Below, one piece after another: positions 8,422-18,539 of a DNA stretch of 64,000 bases. The stretch covers positions 1 to 64,000 of the forward strand of contig NZ_JAATEO010000031.1 in NCBI RefSeq assembly GCF_012034245.1, read 5' to 3'. Below the pieces are notes generated by a model. It was not told the DNA's origin and did no database searches. It saw nothing but the letters and a program-made list of their open reading frames with translations. The position numbers and the translations under genes were made by a program. This DNA comes from Micromonospora thermarum (GTDB lineage: Bacteria > Actinomycetota > Actinomycetes > Mycobacteriales > Micromonosporaceae). Every line of letters begins with the position of its first letter. Position 1 is the stretch's first letter.

Positions 8422-8895
8422 TCAGTCGTGCAGCTCGGAGCGCCGGATGTCGGTGAAGGCGGCGGCCAGGTGCGCGTCGAGCGTCGCCCCCGTGGCGGCC
8501 AGCAGGTCCGCGACGAGCAGCGGGGCGTGCCGCGCGTACGCCTCCGGGACCGGCGGGGCCTCGTCGGCCTCCGGGTCGTACAGGCCGAGCGCGCCGGCCA
8601 GCAGCACCAGCACCACGTGCGGGTCGACCTCCGACCGCCAGGTGGCGGCGCCACGGACGCAGCGCTCCAGCACATTCCGGACGTCGTCGCCGGCCAGCCC
8701 GTCCGGATGACCCAGCTCCAGCAGGGACCGGACCACCGCCCCGAGGACCAGCCCGGACCGGTCGGCCGCCGCGAGGCGCGCGGTCGCCAGGTCGTACGCC
8801 TCGACGTCGCGGCCCTGCGCCGCGGTGACCGCGTCGGTCGCCGCCACCGCGATCTCACGTGCAAGTGCGGGCAGGTGGCGCCAGGTGGTGGTCAT
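8422..8895 (-). CDS. Hypothetical helical protein
   Basis: 157 residues from the ATG at 8895 (MTTTWRHLPALAREIA). The sequence is mostly amphipathic and alanine/leucine-rich helix with no membrane segment, signal peptide or motif I recognise. Codon use matches its neighbours and the third position is strongly G/C. It stands alone between the frameshifted esterase and an MFS gene on the other strand. I cannot assign a function. Confidence 0.6.
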   Translation of the reverse strand: MTTTWRHLPALAREIAVAATDAVTAAQGRDVEAYDLATARLAAADRSGLVLGAVVRSLLELGHPDGLAGDDVRNVLERCVRGAATWRSEVDPHVVLVLLAGALGLYDPEADEAPPVPEAYARHAPLLVADLLAATGATLDAHLAAAFTDIRRSELHD

Positions 8896-9112
8896 CGGGC
8901 CAGGGCCCGCGTCGACGTGCCGGCCCGGGCCGCGGCGGGGCCCGGGCGGCGATCCGGCGGAGCGGAGACGGGTCCGGTGCGGTGGGGGTGTGACCTCGAC
9001 ACAGGCCCGAGCATGACAGACCCCTCCGACGGCGGGGTTCCGGTCACCGTCGGGCGCTCGGCGGCGGGTAATCCGTTCGCGTCGTGTCACAGCCGGCCCC
9101 CAGAATCACGGC

Positions 9113-10399
9113 ATGCTGCACCGCGCCCTTCCCCGCCGCCCGGAGGCCCGACGGATCCTCCTCGGCACCCTGCTCTCCGCCGTCGGGCGCGGACTGACCC
9201 TGCCGTTCCTGTTCATCTACTTCACCGACGTGCGAGGGCTGACCGACGCCCGCGCCGGCCTGGTGATCGGGTGGTACGGCGCGGTGACCCTCGCGCTGTC
9301 GCCGCTGGGCGGCACGCTGATCGACCGGTTCGGCGCCCGACGGGTGGTGCTGCCCTGCCTGGTGATCGAGGCGATCGGCACCGGCTCGCTGGCGCTGGTC
9401 GACTCGACGGCGTCCGCCTTCGCGGTGATGACGCTGGTCGCCGTCGGCAGCTCCGCCATCTGGTCGGGGCAGACCACGATCCTCGCCTCGCTCACCGACG
9501 ACGGCGAGCGGCAGCGGGTGTTCGGGCTGAACTTCGCCCTGCTAAACCTGGGCATCGGCATCGGCGGCCTGACCTCGGGTGCGATCGTCGACACCGCTCG
9601 GCCGGCCACCTTCCAGCTCATCTACGTGCTCGACGCGATCAGCTACCTGATGCCGGCGCTGATCCTGCTGAGCCTGCCGGCGGTCGGTCACCGGCTCGCC
9701 GGGGCGGGGCGGGCGACCGGTCGGGGTTCGGCGGGCGGCTACCTGGCCGTCCTGCGGGACCGCCCGTTCCGCCGCCTGGTGATCTTCGGTCTGGTGCTCA
9801 CCACCTGCGGGTACGCGCAGATCGAGGTGGGCTTCACCGCGTACGCGGTGCGGGTGGCCGAGGTGACCCCGCGGATCGTGGCGTGGGCGCTGGCGGGCAA
9901 CACGGTCATGATCGTGCTCGCCCAGCTGGTGGTCCTCCGCCGCCTCGAGGGCCGCAGCCGCACCGGCTCCCTGGCCGTGGTGGGCGCCGTCTTCGCGTCC
10001 GCCTGGCTGGTCCTCGGCGCGGCCGGGCTGGTCGGCCCGGGCCACGCGCTCCTCGGTGCGCTCGGTGTGGTGGCGTGCGCGGCCATCTTCGGTTTCGGCG
10101 AGACCATGCTCTCGCCGGTGCTGCCCGCGCTCACGAACGCGCTGGCCACCGACGAGCTGCGCGGCCGCTACAACGCGATCAGCTCGATGATCTTCGGGGT
10201 CAGCGGGGTGATCGGTCCGGTGACGGCAGGCCCGCTGATCGGCATGGCCGACGGCCGGGTCTGGGTGGTCTGCGTCGTCGGCGGCTGCCTGACCGCGTCG
10301 GTGGTCGCCCTGTCCCTGCGCCGCCTGCTCACCCCGCTCCAGGACGGCCGGCCGGCGGCTGCGTCCCGCGTCGCCGAGCCGGTCCCCGCCGCCGCCTGA
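9113..10399 (+). CDS. MFS transporter
   Basis: 428 residues with about twelve membrane helices in two halves. The loop between helices 2 and 3 has the major facilitator motif (PLGGTLIDRFGARRVVLP). The central loop is short (VGHRLAGAGRATGRG). This is a proton-coupled small-molecule carrier, probably an exporter of the drug-resistance type; the substrate is unknown. The ATG at 9113 lies in gcATGCTGC with only a weak ribosome binding site. A repeat and a strong bidirectional terminator follow at 10432-10540. Confidence 0.8.
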   Translation: MLHRALPRRPEARRILLGTLLSAVGRGLTLPFLFIYFTDVRGLTDARAGLVIGWYGAVTLALSPLGGTLIDRFGARRVVLPCLVIEAIGTGSLALVDSTASAFAVMTLVAVGSSAIWSGQTTILASLTDDGERQRVFGLNFALLNLGIGIGGLTSGAIVDTARPATFQLIYVLDAISYLMPALILLSLPAVGHRLAGAGRATGRGSAGGYLAVLRDRPFRRLVIFGLVLTTCGYAQIEVGFTAYAVRVAEVTPRIVAWALAGNTVMIVLAQLVVLRRLEGRSRTGSLAVVGAVFASAWLVLGAAGLVGPGHALLGALGVVACAAIFGFGETMLSPVLPALTNALATDELRGRYNAISSMIFGVSGVIGPVTAGPLIGMADGRVWVVCVVGGCLTASVVALSLRRLLTPLQDGRPAAASRVAEPVPAAA

Positions 10400-10431
10400 G
10401 CGACCGGCCGGGCGCCGTCCGCGCAAGGTCG

Positions 10432-10494
10432 TGCTCGATCCAAGAAGTAGTGGTGTCGCCGTCAATGGGACACCACCACTTCCGAGATCGAGCA
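10432..10494. repeat. Long imperfect inverted repeat
   Basis: TGCTCGATC (10432-10440) pairs with GATCGAGCA (10486-10494). Inside, GAAGT-A-GTGGTGTC pairs with GACACCAC-C-ACTTC, leaving a small loop. The whole folds into a hairpin of nearly 30 pairs on either strand. Because it is separate from the adjacent terminator it looks like a dispersed intergenic element, not part of either gene. Confidence 0.65.
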
Positions 10495-10508
10495 AGCACC
10501 GGACGGAA

Positions 10509-10540
10509 ACGGGCCCCGGAGCCGATGCTCCGGGGCCCGT
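10509..10540. terminator. Bidirectional hairpin terminator
   Basis: A perfect 14-bp stem (ACGGGCCCCGGAGC and its complement) around CGAT lies between the convergent MFS and 5'-nucleotidase genes, so it can stop transcription from both sides. Confidence 0.8.
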
Positions 10541-10561
10541 CCGGGTGCGGGTCGACCGCCA

Positions 10562-12271
10562 TCAGGCGGCGGGCGCCTCGGTGGTGAGGCGGATCCGGTC
10601 CAGCGCCGGGCCGGACACCGGCGAGTTCGCGGTCAGGTACGCCACGAACGCGTCCAGGTCGATCTGGCCGGTGACCAGGTTCCTCCCGCCGGTCAGGACG
10701 CTGAAGCCGTCACCGCCGCCGGCCAGGAAGTTGTTCACCGTGATCCGGTAGGTGGCGCCGGTCTCGACCGGCACGCCGCCGAAGGCGAGGCTGCCCCGGA
10801 CCACGCGGGTGCCGGCGCACGGGTCGGTGGCCGGCGCGGTGGTGCCGGCCGGGTCGACCACGTAGCGGACGGTCGACGACGGATACAGCACCCGGCCGGT
10901 GACGAACTGCTGCTCCAGCATGCAGAACAGCTGCGCGCCGGTGAGGTCGAGCGTCACCAGGTTGTTGGCGAACGGCTGCACCGTGAACGCCTCCTCGTAG
11001 GTGACCGGGCCGGCGTCGAGGTCGGCGCGGACACCGCCGGGGTTCATGAAGGCGGCGACGGCGCCCTGCTCGTCGTCGGTGGCCCAGAGCTGGGCGTCCC
11101 CGATCAGGTTGCCCAGCGGGGACTCGCCCCGGGTCGTACCGAAGAGGGTCTCCTGCGTCCGGGTGATCGCCTCGGTGGTCGTGCCCACCTGCCGGCCGGC
11201 CACCGGGCCGAGGACGCCCTTGTAGCGGTTGATCAGCTCGGTCTGGGCCGGGTCCTTGGCGACCGTCCGGGTCACCACGACGTTCTCGGCGGTCGCGGTG
11301 AGCACGTCACCGGTACGCGGGTCGATCTTCAGGTCGATGTCGGTGACCAGGCGGCCGAACGAGCTGGCGCTGGTGACCAGCTTGTTGTTGATCTCGCAGT
11401 TGTACGCCTGGTGGGTGTGCCCGCTGACGATGACGTCGATCGACGGGTCCATCCGGTTGGCGATGTCGACGACCGGGCCGGTGAAGCCGACGCAGTCGTT
11501 GATGCCGCCGGCACCGGCCTGGGTACCGCCCTCGTGCAGCAGCACGACGATGGTCTCCACGCCCTTGCGGCGCAGCTCGCGGGCGTACCGGTTGGCGGTC
11601 TCCGCCTCGTCGGTGAACTGGAGGCCGGCGACACCCTGCGGGCTGACGATCTCCGGCGTGCCCTCCAGGGTCATGCCGATGAAGCCGATCTTGACGTCGT
11701 CGTCGGCCTTGTGGATGGCGTACGGCGGCAGCAGCGGCGCGCCCGTCTGCGTGACGAAGGCGTTGGCGGAGAGGTACTGGAAGCCGGCGCCCTCGTACGG
11801 GGTTCCGTCGGCGCAGCCGTCGACCGGGTGGCAGCCGCCGTTCTGGATGCGCAGCAGCTCGTCGGAGCCCTCGTCGAACTCGTGGTTGCCGACGCTCGCG
11901 TAGTCCAGGCCGGCCATGCTGAGCGCCTCGATGGTCGGCTCGTCGTGGAACGCGGCGGACAGCAGCGGGGAGGCGCCGATCAGGTCACCCGCGGCGACCG
12001 TGATGACGTTCTTCTTCTGAACGGTCCGGCGCAGCTCGGCGAGGTGGGTCGCGAGGTACTCGGCACCACCCGCCGGCTGACCGGCGATGGAGCCGCTGGA
12101 GCCGGTCGGCGGCTCGAGGTTGCCGTGGAAGTCGTTCAGGGCGAGCAGGGTGACGTCGACCGGCTTCGGTCCGGCGTCCGCCTGGTCGGGGGTGGTCGCG
12201 ACCGCGCCGAACGCGGTCACGGCGAGCGCGGTCAGGCCGATGGCGGCCCGACGCATCCCGGGGATGGACAT
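10562..12271 (-). CDS. Secreted bifunctional metallophosphatase / 5'-nucleotidase (UshA family)
   Basis: 569 residues with an N-terminal signal peptide (RRAAIGLTALAVTAFGAVA). The metallophosphoesterase domain spans about 38-330 with LLALNDFHGN (metal ligands at 46-50), AAGDLIG, GNHEFDEG (128-135) and VSGHTHQAYN. The C-terminal 5'-nucleotidase domain, from about 360, has GDAQLW, MNPGGVRADL and NNFLAGGGDGF, which form the nucleobase pocket. It hydrolyses extracellular nucleotides to nucleosides and phosphate for salvage. It is cut off by the terminator at 10509-10540. The 240 bases upstream hold no gene and presumably carry the promoter. Confidence 0.9.
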   Translation of the reverse strand: MSIPGMRRAAIGLTALAVTAFGAVATTPDQADAGPKPVDVTLLALNDFHGNLEPPTGSSGSIAGQPAGGAEYLATHLAELRRTVQKKNVITVAAGDLIGASPLLSAAFHDEPTIEALSMAGLDYASVGNHEFDEGSDELLRIQNGGCHPVDGCADGTPYEGAGFQYLSANAFVTQTGAPLLPPYAIHKADDDVKIGFIGMTLEGTPEIVSPQGVAGLQFTDEAETANRYARELRRKGVETIVVLLHEGGTQAGAGGINDCVGFTGPVVDIANRMDPSIDVIVSGHTHQAYNCEINNKLVTSASSFGRLVTDIDLKIDPRTGDVLTATAENVVVTRTVAKDPAQTELINRYKGVLGPVAGRQVGTTTEAITRTQETLFGTTRGESPLGNLIGDAQLWATDDEQGAVAAFMNPGGVRADLDAGPVTYEEAFTVQPFANNLVTLDLTGAQLFCMLEQQFVTGRVLYPSSTVRYVVDPAGTTAPATDPCAGTRVVRGSLAFGGVPVETGATYRITVNNFLAGGGDGFSVLTGGRNLVTGQIDLDAFVAYLTANSPVSGPALDRIRLTTEAPAA

Positions 12272-12512
12272 GGAACTCCTTGTGGGAATCCGGCGCGACC
12301 GCCCGGGCGATGGGTCGCACCGGGCAGTGTCGCGCCGTCGGCAGGGGTCGGTCGCGGTGGCGGCGGGTGCGGGACCACCACCGGCGTCGGTGACACCCTC
12401 TCACCGAAGACCGCAGTTAGTCGACCTGGGGCAAGCATCCAGAGCTGCAGGTAGGGGCGAATTCAACGGACGTACGAGTCGGGCATGACCGATCCGCCAC
12501 GGCGGGTCCACT

Positions 12513-13292
12513 TCAGAAGCTGCACGTTATCCCTGCGGCGTGGCTGACCTGCACGAGATGCGTGACGCAGGCGGCACCGTCGAGCCGGTGCAGCAGCAGG
12601 GCGGTGGGCTCGGTGACCCAGCCGATCTGCTCGTCCGGGCTGAGGGTGAGCGAGCTCTGCCGCCAGGTGCTCGGCGCGGTGGTGAGCACCGTGCCGGCGA
12701 AGCCGGCCGTCACCGGCCGGTGCAGGTGGCCGGTGGCGACGCGGACCACGTGGGGGTGCCGGCCGATCACCTCGGCGAGCGCGTCCGCGTCGGCCAGCCC
12801 GACCGCGTCGGCGGCTGGGATGCCGACGGCCACCGGCGGGTGGTGGAGGCAGACCACGGCCGGCACCTCGGGCCGCCCGGCGAGCACGCCGTCCAGCCAG
12901 CCGAGCTGTTCCGGGCCGATCCGGCCGCCGCCCGACCCGGGGACGAGCGAGTCCAGCACCACGACGGTCACCTCCGGGTGGTCGACGTGGTAGTACGCGG
13001 AGAAGCCGCCGCCCAGCCACGGCGTGCCGCCGAACGCGTCGAGCAGGGACTCCCGGTCGTCGTGGTTGCCAGCGACGAGATGCACCGGGAGCGGGAACCG
13101 CCCGATGATCTCGCGCAGGGCCGCGTACTCGTCGGGGCGGCCCCGGTCCACCAGGTCTCCGGTGATGACCACGCAGTCCGGCCGGGGATTCAGCGCGAGC
13201 ACCCGGCCGAGGGCCCGGTGCAGCCCGGCGGCCGGCTCGGAGGCGAGCACGCCGGTGGTCAGGTGCGGGTCACTGAGCTGGGCGATGAGCAT
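12513..13292 (-). CDS. Calcineurin-type phosphodiesterase (CpdA/GpdQ-like)
   Basis: 259 residues from the ATG at 13292, with GGAG in front; the sequence starts directly at the first metal motif (MLIAQLSDPHL). The other ligands follow in order: VVITGDLVDRG (about 50-60), VAGNHDDRE (about 80-88), VCLHHPPV and ATGHLHRPV. This is the class III cyclic-nucleotide/glycerophosphodiester phosphodiesterase set. It could hydrolyse cAMP or another phosphodiester; the sequence cannot separate these. It is divergent from a GGDEF gene starting 155 bases away, so the two may share a control region. Confidence 0.85.
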   Translation of the reverse strand: MLIAQLSDPHLTTGVLASEPAAGLHRALGRVLALNPRPDCVVITGDLVDRGRPDEYAALREIIGRFPLPVHLVAGNHDDRESLLDAFGGTPWLGGGFSAYYHVDHPEVTVVVLDSLVPGSGGGRIGPEQLGWLDGVLAGRPEVPAVVCLHHPPVAVGIPAADAVGLADADALAEVIGRHPHVVRVATGHLHRPVTAGFAGTVLTTAPSTWRQSSLTLSPDEQIGWVTEPTALLLHRLDGAACVTHLVQVSHAAGITCSF

Positions 13293-13446
13293 CGGGCCTC
13301 CACTCGACCGGGATCCCCACGCTATCGCCACCGCGCACCGCGCGGGGCCGGCCCGCGGGGACCCACAGGCTCCGTCCACATCCTGTGGATAGCACGTGTG
13401 TACGAAGAATCTCGCGCGCCATCACGCCGTGGTTACGCTTGATCGC

Positions 13447-14916
13447 GTGACCCGGCGCCGGCCGGGCCCGCTGCCGACCTGGGACGACGTACGAGTGGAT
13501 CACCAGCGAGTCATCCGTGACGTCACGGTCCGCCTGCCGATGGCGTCGACCGCGGCCGAGGCGTGCCAGTGGACCGTCACCGCACTGGCCCGGTACGCGC
13601 CGGCCACCATCTCGGTGCTCCTCCAGGTCCACGACCGGCTCCGCTGCGTCGCGGCGACCGGTTCCTGGCAGGTCTACTCGACGGTCCCGCCGGACACCGG
13701 CATCGTCGGGCGGGTCTACGCGTCCGGCCGTACCTCCGTCGTGCCGGACGTCGCGGCGGACCCGGACTACATCCCGGTACGCCCCGACGTCTCCAGCGAG
13801 GTCTGCGTACCGGTCCTGGATCCGGCGGGTCGCCCGATCGGCGTCCTCGACCTGCAGTGGAGCGGGCCGGCGGACCTGGCGGCCTGGCGGGACACCGCCG
13901 AACGCCTGGCGGCCCGGCTCGGCGCGCGGATCGTCGCGCTCGGCGGCCCACCGGCGGAGAGCCGCAGCGAGAAGCTGCTCCGGCACGCCGCCGCGCTGAC
14001 CTCGGCGCCCACTGAGTGGGACCTGATGCACGCCGCGATCACCGCCGCCCGGGACGTGTCCACCCTCTCCGCCGCCGTCCTGGTGCTGGTCGGCCGGGAG
14101 GGACCCCGGCTCGGCGCGCCGACCGCCGCACCGGGCGACCTGGAGTCCCGCATCCGGGCGGAGCTGGCGGAGGCCGGCCCGGAGGCGCTCGGCCGCATGA
14201 TCAGTCTCGCCCACCGGTACGGCGCCGGCTACACCCTCGGCGAGGCCGGGCACCCGCCGACCGACGACCATGCCCCGCTGACCCGCGCCGGAGCGCGCAC
14301 CCTGGTGGCGGTGCCGGTCGGCCCGCCCGCCGGCGGCGGGCTGCTGCTGATCGCCGACGAACGGCTGCTGCGCCCCGACCCGACGACCGTGAACCTGATG
14401 GAGCTGCTCGCCGGCCAGGCCTGGAACGCCCTGGACCGGCTGCGCACCCTGGCCCGGCTGCGCGAGCAGGCGAGCTCCGACCCGCTGACCGGTTTGCGGC
14501 ACACCGGGCCGTTCGGCCAGCGCATCGCCGCGGCGACCCCCGGGCGTACGGCCCTGCTGGCGATCGACGTGGACGGCTTCAAGAACGTCAACGACACGTA
14601 CGGCCACCAGGCCGGCGACCGCGTGCTGGTCGGACTGGCGCGGGCCCTGGAGGGGGCGCTGCGGCACGGCGACGAGCTGTACCGGATCGGCGGCGACGAG
14701 TTCGTGGCGGTGATCGAGGTGAACCGCCCGGAGGAGGCCGTCCGGATCGCCGAGCGGCTCACCGAGGCGGCCCGGCGCATCGGCCGGACGATCAGCGTCG
14801 GCGTCGCCCTGCCCCGCCCCGGCGAATCCCCCGACCTGACGCTCCGCCGGGCCGACCAGGCCCTCTACCGCGTCAAGCGCGAGGGCCGCGACGGCGTCCA
14901 CCTAGCCGCCGCCTGA
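13447..14916 (+). CDS. GAF-GGDEF diguanylate cyclase
   Basis: 489 residues from the GTG at 13447; an in-frame GTG at 13396 is possible but its extension is not protein-like. Two GAF-like sensor domains occupy about 30-150 and 180-315. The GGDEF domain covers about 335-485, with AIDVDGFKNVNDTYGHQAGD and the active-site RIGGDEF. RHGD five residues before GGDEF is an inhibitory I-site (RxxD), so product feedback is likely. No EAL domain or membrane helix is present, so it is a soluble c-di-GMP synthase driven by a ligand or redox signal. In actinomycetes c-di-GMP acts on BldD to control development. Confidence 0.87.
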   Translation: MTRRRPGPLPTWDDVRVDHQRVIRDVTVRLPMASTAAEACQWTVTALARYAPATISVLLQVHDRLRCVAATGSWQVYSTVPPDTGIVGRVYASGRTSVVPDVAADPDYIPVRPDVSSEVCVPVLDPAGRPIGVLDLQWSGPADLAAWRDTAERLAARLGARIVALGGPPAESRSEKLLRHAAALTSAPTEWDLMHAAITAARDVSTLSAAVLVLVGREGPRLGAPTAAPGDLESRIRAELAEAGPEALGRMISLAHRYGAGYTLGEAGHPPTDDHAPLTRAGARTLVAVPVGPPAGGGLLLIADERLLRPDPTTVNLMELLAGQAWNALDRLRTLARLREQASSDPLTGLRHTGPFGQRIAAATPGRTALLAIDVDGFKNVNDTYGHQAGDRVLVGLARALEGALRHGDELYRIGGDEFVAVIEVNRPEEAVRIAERLTEAARRIGRTISVGVALPRPGESPDLTLRRADQALYRVKREGRDGVHLAAA

Positions 14917-15035
14917 CCACCCCCCCCCCCCCACCCCCCACCCCCACGCCCTCACCTCTGCTCCGCGATCTTGCACTTTCGGCCCCTCTTATGCGCCTTA
15001 TGACCGTTTTTCCCGGGCAGAAAGTGCAAGATCGC
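14917..15035. repeat. Poly-C tract and 16-bp inverted repeat
   Basis: Right after the GGDEF stop there is a run of 13 C followed by C6 and C5 separated by single A. It is followed by GCGATCTTGCACTTTC (14965-14980) and its exact complement (15020-15035) 39 bases later. The inverted repeat lies between convergent genes (GGDEF and asd). It may act as a terminator, but the long spacer and absence of a T-run suggest a dispersed repeat. Confidence 0.65.
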
Positions 15036-15092
15036 CGGGGTGGTGGGGCGCGTGGAGCCCGGGAGGGGTCGTCGGCGTGACGTTGGGGCGAG

Positions 15093-16154
15093 TTAGGGGC
15101 GAGTTAGTTCCTGGGCCAGGAGTTCGGCGATCTGGGCCGTGTTCAGGGCCGCACCCTTGCGGAGGTTGTCGCCCGTGACGAAGAAGTCGAGGGCGCGGGG
15201 GTCGTCGAGGGCGCGGCGGATGCGGCCGACCCAGGACGGGTCGGTGCCGACCGCGTCGATCGGCATCGGGAACTCACCGGCGGCGGGATCGTCGACCAGG
15301 ATCACGCCCGGCGCGTTGCGCAGCACCTCCCGGGCGCCCTCCGCGTCCACCTCGGTGGCGAAGACCGCGTGCACGGCCACCGAGTGCCCGGTCACCACGG
15401 GTACGCGGACCGAGGTGGCGGACACCTTGAGGTCGGGCAGGCCGAGGATCTTGCGCGACTCGTTGCGCAGCTTCATCTCCTCCGACGACCAGCCGCCGTC
15501 GGCCACCGAGCCGGCCCAGGGCACCACGTTCAGCGCGAGCGGCGCCGGGAACGGGCCCAGCTCGTCGCCGACCGCCTGCCGGACGTCGCCGGGGCGGGAG
15601 CCGAGCACCCGGTCGCCGGCGATCTTGGTGAGCTGGGTGTGCAGGGCGTCCACGCCGGCCTGGCCGGCTCCGGACACCGCCTGGTACGACGACAGCACCA
15701 GCTCGCGCAGGCCGTACTCGCGGTGCAGCGGCGCGACCGCGACGATCATGGCGAGCGTCGTGCAGTTCGCGTTGGCGATGATCCCCTTCGGCCGGTTGCG
15801 GACCTGCTCGGGGTTGATCTCGGGTACGACCAGCGGCACGTCGCGGTCCATCCGGAACGCGCCCGAGTTGTCGACCGCGACCGCGCCCCGGCTCACGGCG
15901 ACCGGGGCCCACTCGGCCGACACCTCGTCCGGTACGTCGAACATCGCGACGTCGACGCCGTCGAACGCCTCCGGGGTCAGGGCCTGGACGGTCAGGTCCT
16001 CGCCCCGGCACCGGATCACCCGCCCGACGGAGCGGGCGGAGGCGATGAGCCGGATCTCCCCCCAGACGTTCCTACGCCCGGTGAGCAGCTCGCACATCAC
16101 CGTGCCGACGGCACCCGTCGCCCCGACCACGGCCAGGGTGGGCAGCGACGTCAC
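15093..16154 (-). CDS. asd: Aspartate-semialdehyde dehydrogenase
   Basis: 353 residues from the GTG at 16154, four bases after the ask stop. It converts aspartyl-4-phosphate to aspartate semialdehyde with NADPH, the branch point to lysine/diaminopimelate, threonine and methionine. The NADP-binding loop is PTLAVVGATGAVGTV at residues 5-19; the catalytic cysteine lies in IANANCTTLAM near 132; the substrate-binding block is SSYQAVSGAGQAG; and a later PVVTGHSVAVHA supplies the catalytic His. Length and motifs are complete. The four-base gap after ask shows one operon, the standard actinobacterial order. Confidence 0.95.
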   Translation of the reverse strand: MTSLPTLAVVGATGAVGTVMCELLTGRRNVWGEIRLIASARSVGRVIRCRGEDLTVQALTPEAFDGVDVAMFDVPDEVSAEWAPVAVSRGAVAVDNSGAFRMDRDVPLVVPEINPEQVRNRPKGIIANANCTTLAMIVAVAPLHREYGLRELVLSSYQAVSGAGQAGVDALHTQLTKIAGDRVLGSRPGDVRQAVGDELGPFPAPLALNVVPWAGSVADGGWSSEEMKLRNESRKILGLPDLKVSATSVRVPVVTGHSVAVHAVFATEVDAEGAREVLRNAPGVILVDDPAAGEFPMPIDAVGTDPSWVGRIRRALDDPRALDFFVTGDNLRKGAALNTAQIAELLAQELTRP

Positions 16155-16158
16155 GGGG

Positions 16159-17424
<1,266 letters not shown>

Positions 17425-17644
17425 GACGGTGCACTCCCTCCCAGTGACCCTGAGCGTGCCGACGCCGCCGGATGAGGGCCGGCGGCGCATGTCAGACGCC
17501 CTCAGCCTATCGGGCGGTCGGATCGGCCGGGTCCGGTGATCCCACCATCCGGCCCGGGCGACGGGGCCCGGTGGCGTACGACACGCCGGTCCGCGCCCGG
17601 GCGGCGGGGCACCGGACACGGGCGGCGCACCCGAGAATGGGCGG

Positions 17645-18454
17645 GTGCCCGCCCACCTTCGTCCGGCCGTACCCGCCCGGCGCCCGGCGGTGCCGCCGGC
17701 CCGGCGGCTCACCGGCCCGCTCGCGCTGGCCCTGCCGGCGCTCCTGGTCTCCTGCACCGCCGACCAGCCGGCCGCCGGCCCGCCGACACCGACGGCCCCG
17801 CCGTCGGCGGCGGCCGGCGCGGACGCGGCCCGGGACGAGCTGGCCGCCCTCGCGGCGGCGGCGCAGGACCGGCACCTGGTGGCCAGCTACACGCTGCGCG
17901 GCACGGACGGCCCGGACCGCACGGTCCTGGTCACCACCGCCGGCGACGGCAGTTGGCGGGTCGACGTGCCGGGCGGCGCGCTGGGCGGCGGAGTGGACGT
18001 CTCGCTCGCCGCGACCGCCGACGGGCTGTTCCAGTGCGCCCTGCCGCCCGCCACGAGGCCCGAGGCGGCGAGCTGCGTACGCGTCGGCGACACCGACGAC
18101 GCCCTGCCGCGCCGCCTGGACCCGCGGGTCCAGCACCCCTTCACCGACTGGCTGGACGTGCTGACCGACCGCCGGTCGCCGCTGTCCGTGTCCCCGGCGC
18201 AGCCGCCGCCCGGCGTCGCCGGGGCGTGCTACTCGGTCGAGACGACGTCCGCGTCGATCAACGCCCCGCTGGACGCCGGGATCTACTGCTACGACGCCGA
18301 CGGGACGCCCACCGCCGTCCACACCGCCGCCGGCACGCTGACGCTGGCCGGCCCGCCCGCGCCCGGCCCGGCCACCGTGCAACTCGCGGGGCCGGTGACC
18401 GAGGGGGAGCCACTGGGCACGGCCGCGCCCGAGCCGACCACCGGAACGGCGTAA
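17645..18454 (+). CDS. Secreted lipoprotein-like hypothetical protein
   Basis: 269 residues. A basic N-terminus is followed by a hydrophobic stretch ending in LLVSCTADQP, where the Cys at about 37 is a plausible lipobox residue, and then a Pro/Thr/Ala linker. The mature part is beta-rich (TLRGTDGPDRTVLVTTAGDG, DVSLAATADGLFQC) with four cysteines that could form two disulphides. I recognise no family. The position of the conserved beta-strand block recalls LppX/LprG-like lipid-carrier folds, but the sequence does not allow that claim. It is divergent from ask, with a 220-base shared upstream region. Confidence 0.65.
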   Translation: MPAHLRPAVPARRPAVPPARRLTGPLALALPALLVSCTADQPAAGPPTPTAPPSAAAGADAARDELAALAAAAQDRHLVASYTLRGTDGPDRTVLVTTAGDGSWRVDVPGGALGGGVDVSLAATADGLFQCALPPATRPEAASCVRVGDTDDALPRRLDPRVQHPFTDWLDVLTDRRSPLSVSPAQPPPGVAGACYSVETTSASINAPLDAGIYCYDADGTPTAVHTAAGTLTLAGPPAPGPATVQLAGPVTEGEPLGTAAPEPTTGTA

Positions 18455-18539
18455 CTGGCAATCCGTTACGGGTGCGTTTGCCCACATTCAGACCCCACCG
18501 GCCTCGCCCCTGAAACGGCCATACGGGACTCTTACTCCC

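Noticed and set aside
12272..12512. Riboswitch between the 5'-nucleotidase and phosphodiesterase genes
   Set aside because: I found no conserved aptamer core or paired expression platform; only short, weak hairpins are present.
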